64,000 nucleotides of DNA from Pseudonocardia autotrophica. GTDB lineage: Bacteria; Actinomycetota; Actinomycetes; Mycobacteriales; Pseudonocardiaceae. Under the pieces are notes generated by a model. The model did no database searches. It worked only from the letters and a program-made list of their open reading frames with translations, and was not told the origin of the DNA. Position numbers and translations under genes: made by a program. Positions 1 to 7,705 of the stretch are shown piece after piece (positions within the stretch are counted from its first letter, which is position 1; the number at the start of each line of letters is the position of its first letter). Location: assembly GCF_000717175.1 (NCBI RefSeq), contig NZ_JNYD01000013.1, forward strand, positions 1 to 64,000, written 5' to 3'.

Positions 1-107
1 CTCGGGTTCACGTGCACCAAGCGCGAACGAGCACAGCCGACCCCGCCCAGATTCTCATCCTTCAAGGCGGCCCGGGGTAGGGCCATGACATCTCAGACGA
101 CAAGGCC

Positions 108-464
108 GTGCGCACGTACAAGAAGGCGCTGGAGTCGGCCGAGGACAGCTACGGCGACGGCGAGCGGGCCCACCGCACCGCCTATGCCGCGCTGAAGCAC
201 ACCCACGAGAAGGTCGGCGACCACTGGGAGCCCAAGGACGAGCCGGGCCCCTCGGACGAGCAGGCGGAGAAGAGCGCGCCGCAGTCCCGGTCGGAGGGCG
301 ACGACACCGCCGGGGGCGTCGACGCAAGGGCGAAGAAGAGCCACCTCGTGGAGGTCGCCCAGAAGCTCGGCATCGACGATCCCGACGGCAAGAACAAGGA
401 CGAGCTCGTCGCGGAGATCCAGAAGGCGAACGACCGGGAGACCGCCCGCGCACGCCAGCAGTGA
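108..464 (+). CDS. ChaB-like protein, N-terminally shortened
   Basis: The first 50 residues match the helical ChaB-type domain of actinobacteria (YGDGERAHRTAYAALKHTH followed by EKVGDHWEPKD). The C-terminal third (from about residue 75, KKSHLVEVAQKLGI) looks like a Rho-N/SAP-type helix-extension-helix, common in this family. Only a GTG at 108 is available because an in-frame TAG lies at 78-80. Family members usually have about 25-30 more residues before the GERAH motif, and these are missing in this frame. No good ribosome binding site precedes the GTG. It may be a decayed or frameshifted gene, or one that starts in another frame at the ATG at 85. Function unknown; ChaB proteins are often part of stress regulons. 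Confidence 0.6.
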   Translation: MRTYKKALESAEDSYGDGERAHRTAYAALKHTHEKVGDHWEPKDEPGPSDEQAEKSAPQSRSEGDDTAGGVDARAKKSHLVEVAQKLGIDDPDGKNKDELVAEIQKANDRETARARQQ

Positions 465-559
465 CCCGAGTCACATGGAATTGGTGACACGCGTTTGACC
501 GGCGGTGACCGGAGGAATACCGGGCGCATTCCCCCATCGCGTCCCGCTGAGGAGCTGCC

Positions 560-1129
560 GTGACCGACGTGCACCCGGAGGGTCTCGCCGTGGCCCACAC
601 CCGGGTCCGTGCCCGCCCCCGCCTCGGAGCCCCGCTGTGGCTCTGGGCGATCATCTCCGCCGTCTGCTCGCTGGTCGCGGTGGCCGCCTTCGTGCAGTGG
701 GATCCGCTGGGCGGGGCCGGCACCGTCGCGGACACGGACACGAGCGCGGCGAGCGGGCTCACGGCCGGCGGGGCGACCCTGCTGCCGCTGGAGCGCGCCT
801 CGGGGCCGGGCGGGGACCTTTCCGGGTTCGCCGGGGACACCGTCACCGCCGAGGGCGTGCCCGTGCAGTCCGCGCCGGCCGCCGCGGGCTTCTGGCTGGG
901 GACCGCGGCCGACGAGCGGGTCTGGGTCCAGGTGCTGACGCAGCCGGGTGAGGCGCCCTTCGTGGCCGCCGGCGGCGACCGCGTGTCCTTCACCGGCGTG
1001 ATGGCGGCGCACACGGACGCCTTCGCCGCGCAGGTGCTCCCGGGCGACGCGGCCGCGTCCGCGCTGCTGTCCCGCCAACGGGCCCACGTCGAGGTCGCGC
1101 GGTCGGACCTGGAGATCGTCCGGTCCTAG
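560..1129 (+). CDS. Membrane-anchored OB-fold-like protein
   Basis: 189 residues starting at GTG, with GAGGAG just upstream. One transmembrane helix lies at about residues 27-46 (LWLWAIISAVCSLVAVAAFV), after a short Arg-rich cytoplasmic end, so the rest should be outside the membrane. Residues 90-185 alternate beta-like stretches (DTVTAEGVPVQS, ERVWVQVL, DRVSFTGVM) in a pattern like a small OB-fold. No catalytic motif is visible and I do not recognise a named family. It stands alone between a ChaB-like gene and a small acidic ORF. Confidence 0.6.
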   Translation: MTDVHPEGLAVAHTRVRARPRLGAPLWLWAIISAVCSLVAVAAFVQWDPLGGAGTVADTDTSAASGLTAGGATLLPLERASGPGGDLSGFAGDTVTAEGVPVQSAPAAAGFWLGTAADERVWVQVLTQPGEAPFVAAGGDRVSFTGVMAAHTDAFAAQVLPGDAAASALLSRQRAHVEVARSDLEIVRS

Positions 1130-1187
1130 ATCGGTGCCCGGGCCCGCACCGAGGATTGAACCGGCCGACGGTGGGCACGCCCCGGGC

Positions 1188-1370
1188 ATGACCGGACGCG
1201 ACGACCACGACGAGACCATGACCGAGCAGGTCCTCAAGGAGGCGACCACCACCGGCGCCCCCGGGGACGAGCCCGACACCGCCCCGGAGGAGCCGCAGGG
1301 CGCCGCGTTCCCGCGCGGCGGTGCGGACGAGGCCGACAGCGCGGGCGCCCACGAGGACAAGGACCGCTGA
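1188..1370 (+). CDS. Small acidic hypothetical protein
   Basis: A 60-residue ORF rich in Asp, Glu, Thr, Ala and Pro with no hydrophobic segment, so probably disordered. The ATG at 1188 is a guess; an in-frame ATG at 1218 and an upstream GTG are alternatives, and none has a strong ribosome binding site. Many actinobacteria have such short acidic proteins near stress genes, but no family could be assigned. It could be non-coding. Confidence 0.3.
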   Translation: MTGRDDHDETMTEQVLKEATTTGAPGDEPDTAPEEPQGAAFPRGGADEADSAGAHEDKDR

Positions 1371-1463
1371 CGGCGCCGGAGCGGCCGGCCCGACAGCCGT
1401 TCTACGCCGGCGATGCGGTCGGCGGCGAGACGGTGCCGGGATGACCGGCCGCGCCCGGTCCCG

Positions 1464-3797
1464 TCACGCCGGAGCGGCGGGACCGAGCGCCGCGGCCCCG
1501 GTCTTGAACGCCGGCTGCTTCGACGCCGGGTCCCAGGTGGTGAGGGTGAGCTCGTTGGCCGCCCGGTCGTGGTCCCGGCCCGGGGCGTCCCAGTAGCCGT
1601 AGTGGAAGGGCAGGAACACCACGCCCTCGCGCAGGTCCACGATGCGCAGCCGGGCCCGCACGCGCCCGCGCCGGGTGCGCAGCTCGGCCAGGTCGCCCTC
1701 GGCGAGCCCGGCCCGCGCGGCGTCGGCCGCGGAACACTCGATCCAGACCTCGGGCGCGGCCTCCTGCAGCTCCGGGGCCCGGCCGGTCTTGGTGCGGGTG
1801 TGGAAGTGCACCAGCGTGCGGCCGGTGATCAGGGCGAGCGGGTAGTCGTCGTCCGGCGGCTCGGGCAGCGGGACGTGCCGGACGGCCCGCAGCAGGGCCC
1901 GGCCCTCCGGGTTGCGCGCGCGGTACGCGTCGGCGTCGGAGGGCTCGCCGGTGACCAGGTCCTTGGGGAAGTTCTCGCAGTGGTCCGGATGGGCGGGGAA
2001 GCGCCCGTCGCCGTAGAGCCGCGGGGTGCCGTCCGGGGCGTCGGCGGTGCAGGGCCACTGGATCCCGTCCGCCCCGCGCAGCTTTTCGTGGCTGAGCCCG
2101 GTCTGGTCGAGCGGGCGGCCCGCGGTCGACGCCGCCCACGCGGCGAAGGCCGACTCGGCGTCGTGCCAGGGCGGGAAGGCCTGCCCGTCCCGGTCGCGCA
2201 GGTCCATGCGCCGCGCGAAGTCGAGGAAGATGTCCAGGTCCGGACGGGCCTCCCCGGGTGGGTCCACCGCCTTCTCGGCCAGGTGCACGGTCCGGTCGGC
2301 GTTGGTGAGGACGCCGGTCTTCTCGCCCCAGGTCGCCGCGGGCAGCACGACGTCGGCGAACTCCGTGGTCTCGGTGCGGAACAGGTCCTGCACGACCACG
2401 AACAGGTCGTCCTGCGCGAGCACCCGGCGCACCCGCGCGAGCTCGGGCAGGGAGACGGCGGGGTTGGTCCCGGAGATCCACAGCATCCGGATCGCGCCCT
2501 GCTCGGCCTGCGCGAACAGCTCCATCGCGTGCGTGGGCGGGCCCTCGTGCGGGATCTTGTCCGGGTCGACGTTCCAGATCCCGGCGAGCTCCTCGACGTG
2601 CGCGGGGTTGGCCCAGTTGCGGAAGCCCGCGAGGTCGCCGTTCGCGCCGCACTCGCGGGTGTTCTCCGCGGTGGGCTGGCCGTTCATCTGCAGCACCCCG
2701 CACCCGGGCCGGCCGAGCATGCCGCGCAGCAGGTGCAGGGTGTTCACCGCGCACGCCGCGGCCGTGGCCTGGTGGGACTGGTAGAAGCCCTGCAGCACGG
2801 TCGACAGCAGCCGGTCCGCCCCGCCGAGCAGGGCGGCGGCGGCCCGCAGGTCGCCCTCGTCGATCCCGCAGAGCTCGGCCACGGTCGCGGGCGGGTAGTC
2901 GGCGACCACGGCCGCGAGATCGGCGAAACCCACGGTGTGGGCGCCGACGTAGGCCTCGTCGGCGTGCCCGTTCTCGAGGAGCAGGTGCAGCAGGCCGTTC
3001 ATCAGCGGCAGGTTGGTGCCGGGCCGCGGCGCGAGGTGCACGCCGCCGGAGTCCCGGGCGGCCCGGGCCACCTCGGTGGTGCGCGGGTCCACGCACAGCA
3101 GCCGCGGCGGGTCGTCGCCGCCGAGCCGGTCGAGCACCCGGCACCACAGCACCGGCTGGGTGGCGGCCACGTTGTGCCCGAAGAGGGCGATCACGTCCGC
3201 GTGGTCGACGTCGGCGTAGCAGCCGGGCTGGCCGTCGCTGCCGAAGGACTCCTTGAGCGCCTCGGCCGCGGTCGCCGTGCACAGCCGCGTGTTGCCGTCG
3301 AGGTTCGCCGAGCCGAGCCCGCCCTGCACGACGGCCGCGAGCGTCCAGTACTCCTCGGCGAACAGCTGGCCGGTCGTGTAGAAGCCCAGGCCCTCCGGCC
3401 CGTCGTCCGCGAGCACCGCGCGGGTGCGGGCGACGATCCGGTCCATCGCGGTGTCCCAGTCGGTCTCGACCAGCTCGCCGCCCTCGCGGACGAGCGGGCG
3501 GGTGAGCCGGTCGGGCGAGGCGTTGGCCTGCCAGCCGTAGAGGTCCTTGGGGCCCAGCCGCCCGCGGTTCACCCGGTCCCCGGCGCGCCCGCGCACACCG
3601 ACGATCCGGCCCTCCCGCACCGCCACGTCCATCGCGTCGCCGTTGGAGTGCAGCAGCGACGCCGCGGGCACCCACCGCTCGACGTCCGCCTCCGCGACGC
3701 CCTCGGCGAGCTGCAGGTCGACGCGGACGGGCCACGGCGCGCCCTTGCCGTAGGGCGTCCGCGCGCCCCACGGGTGCGCGATGCGGTCGGTGGTCAT
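1464..3797 (-). CDS. Molybdopterin oxidoreductase (nitrate reductase/formate dehydrogenase-like) without N-terminal Fe-S ligands
   Basis: 777 residues. The central part has the family's MGD-binding framework: TDWDTAMDRIVARTR, NTRLCTATAAEALKESFGSDG, LFGHNVAATQPV, then QMNGQPTAENTRECG and a C-terminal molydopterin dinucleotide-binding domain (LITGRTLVHFHTRTKTGR). Cys173 in NTRLC aligns with the molybdenum-ligating Cys of NapA/NarB-type enzymes. The normal N-terminal [4Fe-4S] motif Cys-x2-Cys-x3-Cys is replaced by Ser47, His50 and Asp54, and Cys173 is the first cysteine in the protein. The start is the ATG at 3797; longer starts give low-complexity sequence. No electron-transfer partner subunit lies next to it. 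The substrate is unknown. Confidence 0.85.
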   Translation of the reverse strand: MTTDRIAHPWGARTPYGKGAPWPVRVDLQLAEGVAEADVERWVPAASLLHSNGDAMDVAVREGRIVGVRGRAGDRVNRGRLGPKDLYGWQANASPDRLTRPLVREGGELVETDWDTAMDRIVARTRAVLADDGPEGLGFYTTGQLFAEEYWTLAAVVQGGLGSANLDGNTRLCTATAAEALKESFGSDGQPGCYADVDHADVIALFGHNVAATQPVLWCRVLDRLGGDDPPRLLCVDPRTTEVARAARDSGGVHLAPRPGTNLPLMNGLLHLLLENGHADEAYVGAHTVGFADLAAVVADYPPATVAELCGIDEGDLRAAAALLGGADRLLSTVLQGFYQSHQATAAACAVNTLHLLRGMLGRPGCGVLQMNGQPTAENTRECGANGDLAGFRNWANPAHVEELAGIWNVDPDKIPHEGPPTHAMELFAQAEQGAIRMLWISGTNPAVSLPELARVRRVLAQDDLFVVVQDLFRTETTEFADVVLPAATWGEKTGVLTNADRTVHLAEKAVDPPGEARPDLDIFLDFARRMDLRDRDGQAFPPWHDAESAFAAWAASTAGRPLDQTGLSHEKLRGADGIQWPCTADAPDGTPRLYGDGRFPAHPDHCENFPKDLVTGEPSDADAYRARNPEGRALLRAVRHVPLPEPPDDDYPLALITGRTLVHFHTRTKTGRAPELQEAAPEVWIECSAADAARAGLAEGDLAELRTRRGRVRARLRIVDLREGVVFLPFHYGYWDAPGRDHDRAANELTLTTWDPASKQPAFKTGAAALGPAAPA

Positions 3798-3830
3798 GAG
3801 TGCGACTACCCGCCCGGCGCTGCGCCATGC

Positions 3831-3892
3831 GGAGGTGTGGCCCGTGTGGACATGTGGCTCTCCGAGGTGTGGCGGGGCGGCGGAGGTGTGGC
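3831..3892. promoter_or_regulatory. Three direct repeats between divergent genes
   Basis: GGAGGTGTGGC occurs at 3831-3841 and 3882-3892, and CGAGGTGTGGC at 3863-3873, all in the 113-bp gap between the divergent molybdopterin oxidoreductase and SDR genes. Repeated 11-mers in a divergent promoter region suggest a regulator binding array. The starts are 32 and 19 bp apart, so they do not share one helical phase. No cognate regulator gene is adjacent. The repeats contain GGAGG, so chance similarity to ribosome binding sequence is possible. Confidence 0.35.
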
Positions 3893-3910
3893 AGGGCGCC
3901 CCGCGGGTAG

Positions 3911-4876
3911 GTGCCCACTGTGGAGATCCCGGGCAGCGTCGTGGTGGTGACCGGCGCCTCGAGCGGCATCGGGCGGGCCGCCGCACAGGAGCTGCTGCGG
4001 CGCGGCGCCACCGTCGTCGGCGTCGCTCGGGACGCCGGCGCGCTCGCCGAGCTGGAGGGCCGCGGCCTCGTTCCGGCCCCGGCCGACGTCAGCGACTTCG
4101 CCGCCGTCGAGGGCGTGGTCCGCGAGGCCGTCGACCGGTTCGGGCGGATCGACGCGTGGGTGAACTGCGCCGGCGTCGTCGAGTTCGGGGCGTTCCTCGA
4201 CGTGCCCCTCGACGACGTCCGGCGGGTGCTCGACGTCGACCTCATGGGTTACGTGCACGGCTGCCGCGCGGTGCTGCCCGGGATGGTGGAGCGCGACCGC
4301 GGCGTGATCGTCAACGTCTCGTCGATCCTCGGCGTCGTCGCGCTGCCCTACGGCGCCGCCTACTCGATGGCGAAGTTCGCGATCCGCGCGCTGGGCGTGA
4401 GCCTGCGCCAGGAGCTGCGCACCTCCGGCGTGCACGGGGTGCGGGTGGGCACGGTCCTGCCGGCGGCGATCGACACCCCGATCTGGCGCGACGCCGCCAA
4501 CCGGTCCGGCGCCCGGCCGCGGCTGGCGGCGCCGACCTACGCGCCGGAGCGCGTGGCGCGGATCGTCGTGGACCAGATCCGGCGGCCGCGCCGCGAGGTC
4601 GTGGCCGGCGGCGTCCTCGGCCGGCTGCTCCTGCTGCAGCACAAGGTCTGGCCGGAGAGCGCCGAGCGGGTGTTCGCCGCGGAGGTGGCCCGCTACATCC
4701 TCGCCCGCGGTGGCGGCCCGGCGGACGACCCGGGCACCCTGTACGCCCCGCCGGACCACCCGCGGCGGGTGCACGACGGCTGGAACGGGCCGGGGCGCGA
4801 GCGGGCCCGCGCGCTCGCGGCCGGCCTGGGGCTCGCGGCCGCGATCGGCGCGGCCGTGGGGCTGGCGCGGCGGTGA
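3911..4876 (+). CDS. Short-chain dehydrogenase/reductase with C-terminal membrane helix
   Basis: A classical SDR: the cofactor loop TGASSGIG is at about residues 15-22, the NxAG element appears as NCAG, the catalytic Ser sits in NVSSILG, and the active-site pair is YSMAK. The substrate cannot be read from sequence. The last 30 residues end in an Ala/Gly-rich hydrophobic stretch (ALAAGLGLAAAIGAAVGLARR), suggesting C-terminal membrane attachment. GTG at 3911 or GTG at 3920 could be the start. It is followed by an SRPBCC gene and a desaturase-like flavoprotein in the same direction, probably one transcription unit. Confidence 0.85.
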   Translation: MPTVEIPGSVVVVTGASSGIGRAAAQELLRRGATVVGVARDAGALAELEGRGLVPAPADVSDFAAVEGVVREAVDRFGRIDAWVNCAGVVEFGAFLDVPLDDVRRVLDVDLMGYVHGCRAVLPGMVERDRGVIVNVSSILGVVALPYGAAYSMAKFAIRALGVSLRQELRTSGVHGVRVGTVLPAAIDTPIWRDAANRSGARPRLAAPTYAPERVARIVVDQIRRPRREVVAGGVLGRLLLLQHKVWPESAERVFAAEVARYILARGGGPADDPGTLYAPPDHPRRVHDGWNGPGRERARALAAGLGLAAAIGAAVGLARR

Positions 4877-4929
4877 CGGGCGGACGCCGGCGGGCGGACG
4901 CCGGCGGGAGTTGTCGAGAGAGGAGTGCG

Positions 4930-5361
4930 ATGCAGGTCGATCGGTTCGTCCCGGTGGAGCCGGCGAGGGTGTGGAAGGTGCTGTCCGACGGGTGGACCTA
5001 CCCGCTGTGGGTCGTCGGCGCCACCCACATGCGGGCGGTCGACGCCGACTTCCCCGCGGTCGGGACCCGGCTGCACCACAGCGTCGGCGCCTGGCCGGCC
5101 CAGATCCAGGACCGCACCGAGGTGCTGGCCTGCGAGCCGGAGCGGTTGCTCGAGCTGAAGGCGCACGCCTGGCCGTCGGGTGCGGCCCGGGTGCGGATCA
5201 CGCTGAGCCCGGAGCCCGGCGGCACCCGCGTCGCGATGAACGAGCACGCCGAGGCCGGGCCCGCGGCGCTCATCCCCGATCTGGCCCAGCAGGCCATGCT
5301 CGTGCCGCGGAACAAGGAGAGCCTGGCGCGCCTCGACAGCATCGTCCGGAACCGGCCGTGA
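4930..5361 (+). CDS. SRPBCC (polyketide cyclase/START-like) family protein
   Basis: 143 residues with the SRPBCC pattern: an N-terminal strand plus helix (VDRFVPVEPARVWKVLSDG), a TYPLWVVGAT stretch, alternating central strands, and a long C-terminal helix. Proteins of this fold bind hydrophobic ligands in a cavity, and the ligand is unknown here. ATG at 4930 has a good ribosome binding site (GAGAGGAG). Its stop overlaps the GTG of the next flavoprotein gene by four bases, so the two are very likely translationally coupled and may act on the same lipid-like substrate. Confidence 0.8.
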   Translation: MQVDRFVPVEPARVWKVLSDGWTYPLWVVGATHMRAVDADFPAVGTRLHHSVGAWPAQIQDRTEVLACEPERLLELKAHAWPSGAARVRITLSPEPGGTRVAMNEHAEAGPAALIPDLAQQAMLVPRNKESLARLDSIVRNRP

Positions 5362-6947
5362 CCGAGGCCGCCGACGCCGTCGTCGTCGGGGCGGGGCACA
5401 ACGGCCTGGTGGCCGCGAACCTGCTCGCCGACGCCGGCTGGCAGGTCCTCGTCCTGGAGGCCTCCGACGCCCCCGGCGGGGCCGTGCGCACCGCCGAGAT
5501 CACCGCACCGGGCTTCCGCAGCGACCTGTTCAGCGCGTTCTACCCGCTCGGGGCCGCCTCCCCGATCCTGCGCGAGCTCCGGCTCGACGAGCACGGCCTG
5601 CGCTGGCGGCACGCTCCCGAGGTCCTCGCGCACGTCACCCCGGACGACCGCTGCGTCGTCCTGTCCCGGGACCTCGACACCACCGCCGGCGCGCTCGACG
5701 CGTTCGCCGCGGGCGACGGGGCGGCCTGGCGCGCGCTGGCGGAGGAGTGGGCGCGCATCCGGGACCCGCTGCTGGAGACGGTGCTGCGCCCGTTCCCGCC
5801 GGTGCGGGGCACGCCGCGGCTGCTGCGCGCGCTCGGCACCGCCGACGCGCTGCGGTTCGCGCGGACGATCGTGCAGCCCGTGCGCCGGTTCGCCGACGAG
5901 CGGTTCGGCGGCGAGGGCGCGAAGCTGCTGCTCGCCGGCAACGCCCTGCACACCGACCTGGGACCTGACGCCGCGGGCAGCGCGGTCTTCGGGTGGCTGC
6001 TCTGCATGCTGGGGCAGGACGTCGGCTTCCCGGTGCCCGAGGGCGGCGCCGGCCGGATCGTCGACGCGCTGGTGGCGCGGCTGCACGAGCGCGGTGGCCG
6101 GGTCGAGTGCGACCGGCCCGTTCGCGAGGTGCTGTTGCGCGGGGGCCGGGCGGTCGGGGTGCGCGACGCCGAGGGCACGCCCGTCACGGCCCGCCGGGCC
6201 GTGCTCGCCGACGTCCCGGCCCCGGTGCTGTACCGGGACCTGGTGGGGGAGGCGAACCTGCCGCCGAGGTTCGTCCGCGACCTCGACCGGTTCCAGTGGG
6301 ACACCGCGACCGTGAAGCTCGACTGGGCGCTCGACGGCCCGGTGCCCTGGACCGCGGAGGCGGCGCGCCGGGCGGGCACGGTGCACCTGGGCGCGGACAT
6401 GGACGGGCTCCGCGGCTACGCGGCCGACCTCGCCGCCGGGCGGGTGCCGCAGGAGCCGTTCCTGCTGTTCGGGCAGATGACCACGGCGGATCCCTCCCGC
6501 TCGCCGGCCGGGACCGAGTCCGCCTGGACCTACACGCACGTACCCCGCGGGCTGGGCTGGGACGAGACCGACCTGCTGCGGCACGCCGAGCTCGTCGAGC
6601 GCACGGTGGAGCGCAATGCCCCGGGCTTCCGCGACCTGATCCGCGCGCGGAGCGTGGCCGGGCCCGCGGACCTGCAGCGCCGCAACCCCGGCCTGGTCGA
6701 CGGCGCGATCAACGGCGGCACGGCGGCGGTGCACCAGCAGTTGGTGTTCCGGCCGGTCCCGGGGCTGGGGCGGGCGGACACCCCGATCGACCGGCTGTTC
6801 CTCTCGGGCTCCTCGGCGCACCCCGGTGGAGCGGTGCACGGTGGGGCGGGCGCCAACGCGGCCCGCGCCGCGCTCGCCGCCTCCGGTCGCCTCGGCCCCG
6901 TCTACCGCGGCCTCGTCCGCGCCGCCCACCGCCGCATCTACGCCTGA
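5358..6947 (+). CDS. FAD-dependent phytoene desaturase-like oxidoreductase
   Basis: 529 residues. The FAD Rossmann motif VVGAGHNGLVAANLLADAG is at residues 9-27, followed by the acidic ribose-binding residue in VLEASDAPGG. The middle has GGAGRIVDALVARLHERGG (amine-oxidase/desaturase family), and the C-terminus has the second FAD motif around LSGSSAHPGGAVHGGAGANAA. This is the CrtI-like NAD(P)/FAD oxidoreductase superfamily, but no carotenoid genes are nearby, so the substrate is open. GTG overlaps the SRPBCC stop (GTGA). It is the last gene of the SDR-SRPBCC-flavoprotein run. Confidence 0.85.
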   Translation: MTEAADAVVVGAGHNGLVAANLLADAGWQVLVLEASDAPGGAVRTAEITAPGFRSDLFSAFYPLGAASPILRELRLDEHGLRWRHAPEVLAHVTPDDRCVVLSRDLDTTAGALDAFAAGDGAAWRALAEEWARIRDPLLETVLRPFPPVRGTPRLLRALGTADALRFARTIVQPVRRFADERFGGEGAKLLLAGNALHTDLGPDAAGSAVFGWLLCMLGQDVGFPVPEGGAGRIVDALVARLHERGGRVECDRPVREVLLRGGRAVGVRDAEGTPVTARRAVLADVPAPVLYRDLVGEANLPPRFVRDLDRFQWDTATVKLDWALDGPVPWTAEAARRAGTVHLGADMDGLRGYAADLAAGRVPQEPFLLFGQMTTADPSRSPAGTESAWTYTHVPRGLGWDETDLLRHAELVERTVERNAPGFRDLIRARSVAGPADLQRRNPGLVDGAINGGTAAVHQQLVFRPVPGLGRADTPIDRLFLSGSSAHPGGAVHGGAGANAARAALAASGRLGPVYRGLVRAAHRRIYA

Positions 6948-6968
6948 CCACCGCCCTCTGACCGCACT

Positions 6969-7054
6969 ATGGATCCACAACGCCGACTCATTGGCCTGCT
7001 GGGCGCAGTACGGTTCCATAACGCTTGGTCAGTGGGCTGGTGAACGCGTTATGG
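6969..7054. repeat. Inverted and direct copies of an ATGG-TCCACA motif
   Basis: CCATAACGC at 7016-7024 and GCGTTATGG at 7046-7054 are perfect inverted copies with a 21-nt gap. ATGGATCCACAACGC at 6969-6983 resembles the right copy, which continues as ATGGCTCCACA. They start the 456-bp gene-free interval after the flavoprotein gene. They could form a hairpin at the transcript end or be part of a dispersed intergenic repeat. Confidence 0.4.
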
Positions 7055-7110
7055 CTCCACAGTGCGCGAGTGTTCTCCCGCCTGTGGTCGCCGGGCAATG
7101 GGTTCCGTCA

Positions 7111-7333
7111 ATGATCGTTACGAGTGGTACCTCAGGGTCTTTCGAACAGCGCTCCTGTGACACTCGCGGTGATCACCGGCCCATGATCATTGTGGGCGGG
7201 ACGGGAGTGCTCCTCGGCCGACGCTTCTGTCCCACTCGTGCTGATCATGGGCTTCCCTTCATGATCATTTCGGGTGGCACCTGAGGGTCGGGTGATCAGC
7301 GCTCCTGTCACTCTGGCGCTGATCACCCGCCCC
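7111..7333. repeat. Three tandem degenerate ~72-78-bp repeats flanked by TGATCA-like sites
   Basis: Units start at 7111, 7183 and 7261, each with ATGATCRTT, and each ends near a TGATCA sequence (around 7170, 7241 and 7320). Units 1 and 3 align without gaps over 72 bp with most positions equal, including CAGCGCTCCTGT; unit 2 is more diverged. A translated ORF on the minus strand shows the same period (VISARVTGALITRP and VITASVTGALFERP), which is a result of the repeat and not evidence of a gene. A related single unit lies at 41046-41110. No coding gene is supported in 6948-7403. Confidence 0.6.
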
Positions 7334-7403
7334 AGGACCAGGTCCCGGGCCGGCTGGGCGACCACGACGACCTCGGGCACCCCCTTCGGGGGCACGCCGG
7401 CGA

Positions 7404-7610
7404 TCAGTACTCCGGGTCGCCGGGGCGGGGCGGCGAGCAGTTGTTCGCCACGTTCATCTGCGCGGCCAGCTCGTCGACCCGCTCCTCGCGCGCCCGCTCC
7501 TCCCGGGCCCGGTCCTCACCGTCGGAGCCGGAGCCGGTCTCGGGAGCGGTGTCGGTGCGGGTGTCGCGGTCCTCGCGGTCCTCGTGGTCCTCGTGGCCGG
7601 GGTCCTGCAC
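7404..7610 (-). CDS. Small charged hypothetical protein
   Basis: 68 residues, highly charged (HEDHEDREDRDTR, EDRAREERAREERVDELAAQMN) with a probable helix in the middle and a Pro-rich end. GTG at 7610 has a good ribosome binding site (GGGAGG, nine bases upstream). No family is recognised. The repeat block begins less than 100 bp past its stop. Confidence 0.45.
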   Translation of the reverse strand: MQDPGHEDHEDREDRDTRTDTAPETGSGSDGEDRAREERAREERVDELAAQMNVANNCSPPRPGDPEY

Positions 7611-7705
7611 GACTGGGACCTCCCTCGTGACGTCGTGTCCGTGTGCGGTCCGGCCTTCGCGTACCCGATCACACCCGGCTCACACCCCGCCCCCGCCGGG
7701 TGAGC

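Noticed and set aside
1402..4245. Very long minus-strand ORF over the molybdopterin oxidoreductase region
   Set aside because: It is Arg/Ala/Gly-rich low-complexity translation in a shifted frame of the real gene; only the frame of 1464-3797 shows family motifs.
7132..7395. Possible 87-residue protein on the minus strand over the repeats
   Set aside because: The sequence only echoes the 75-bp repeats and shows no ribosome binding site or known motif.
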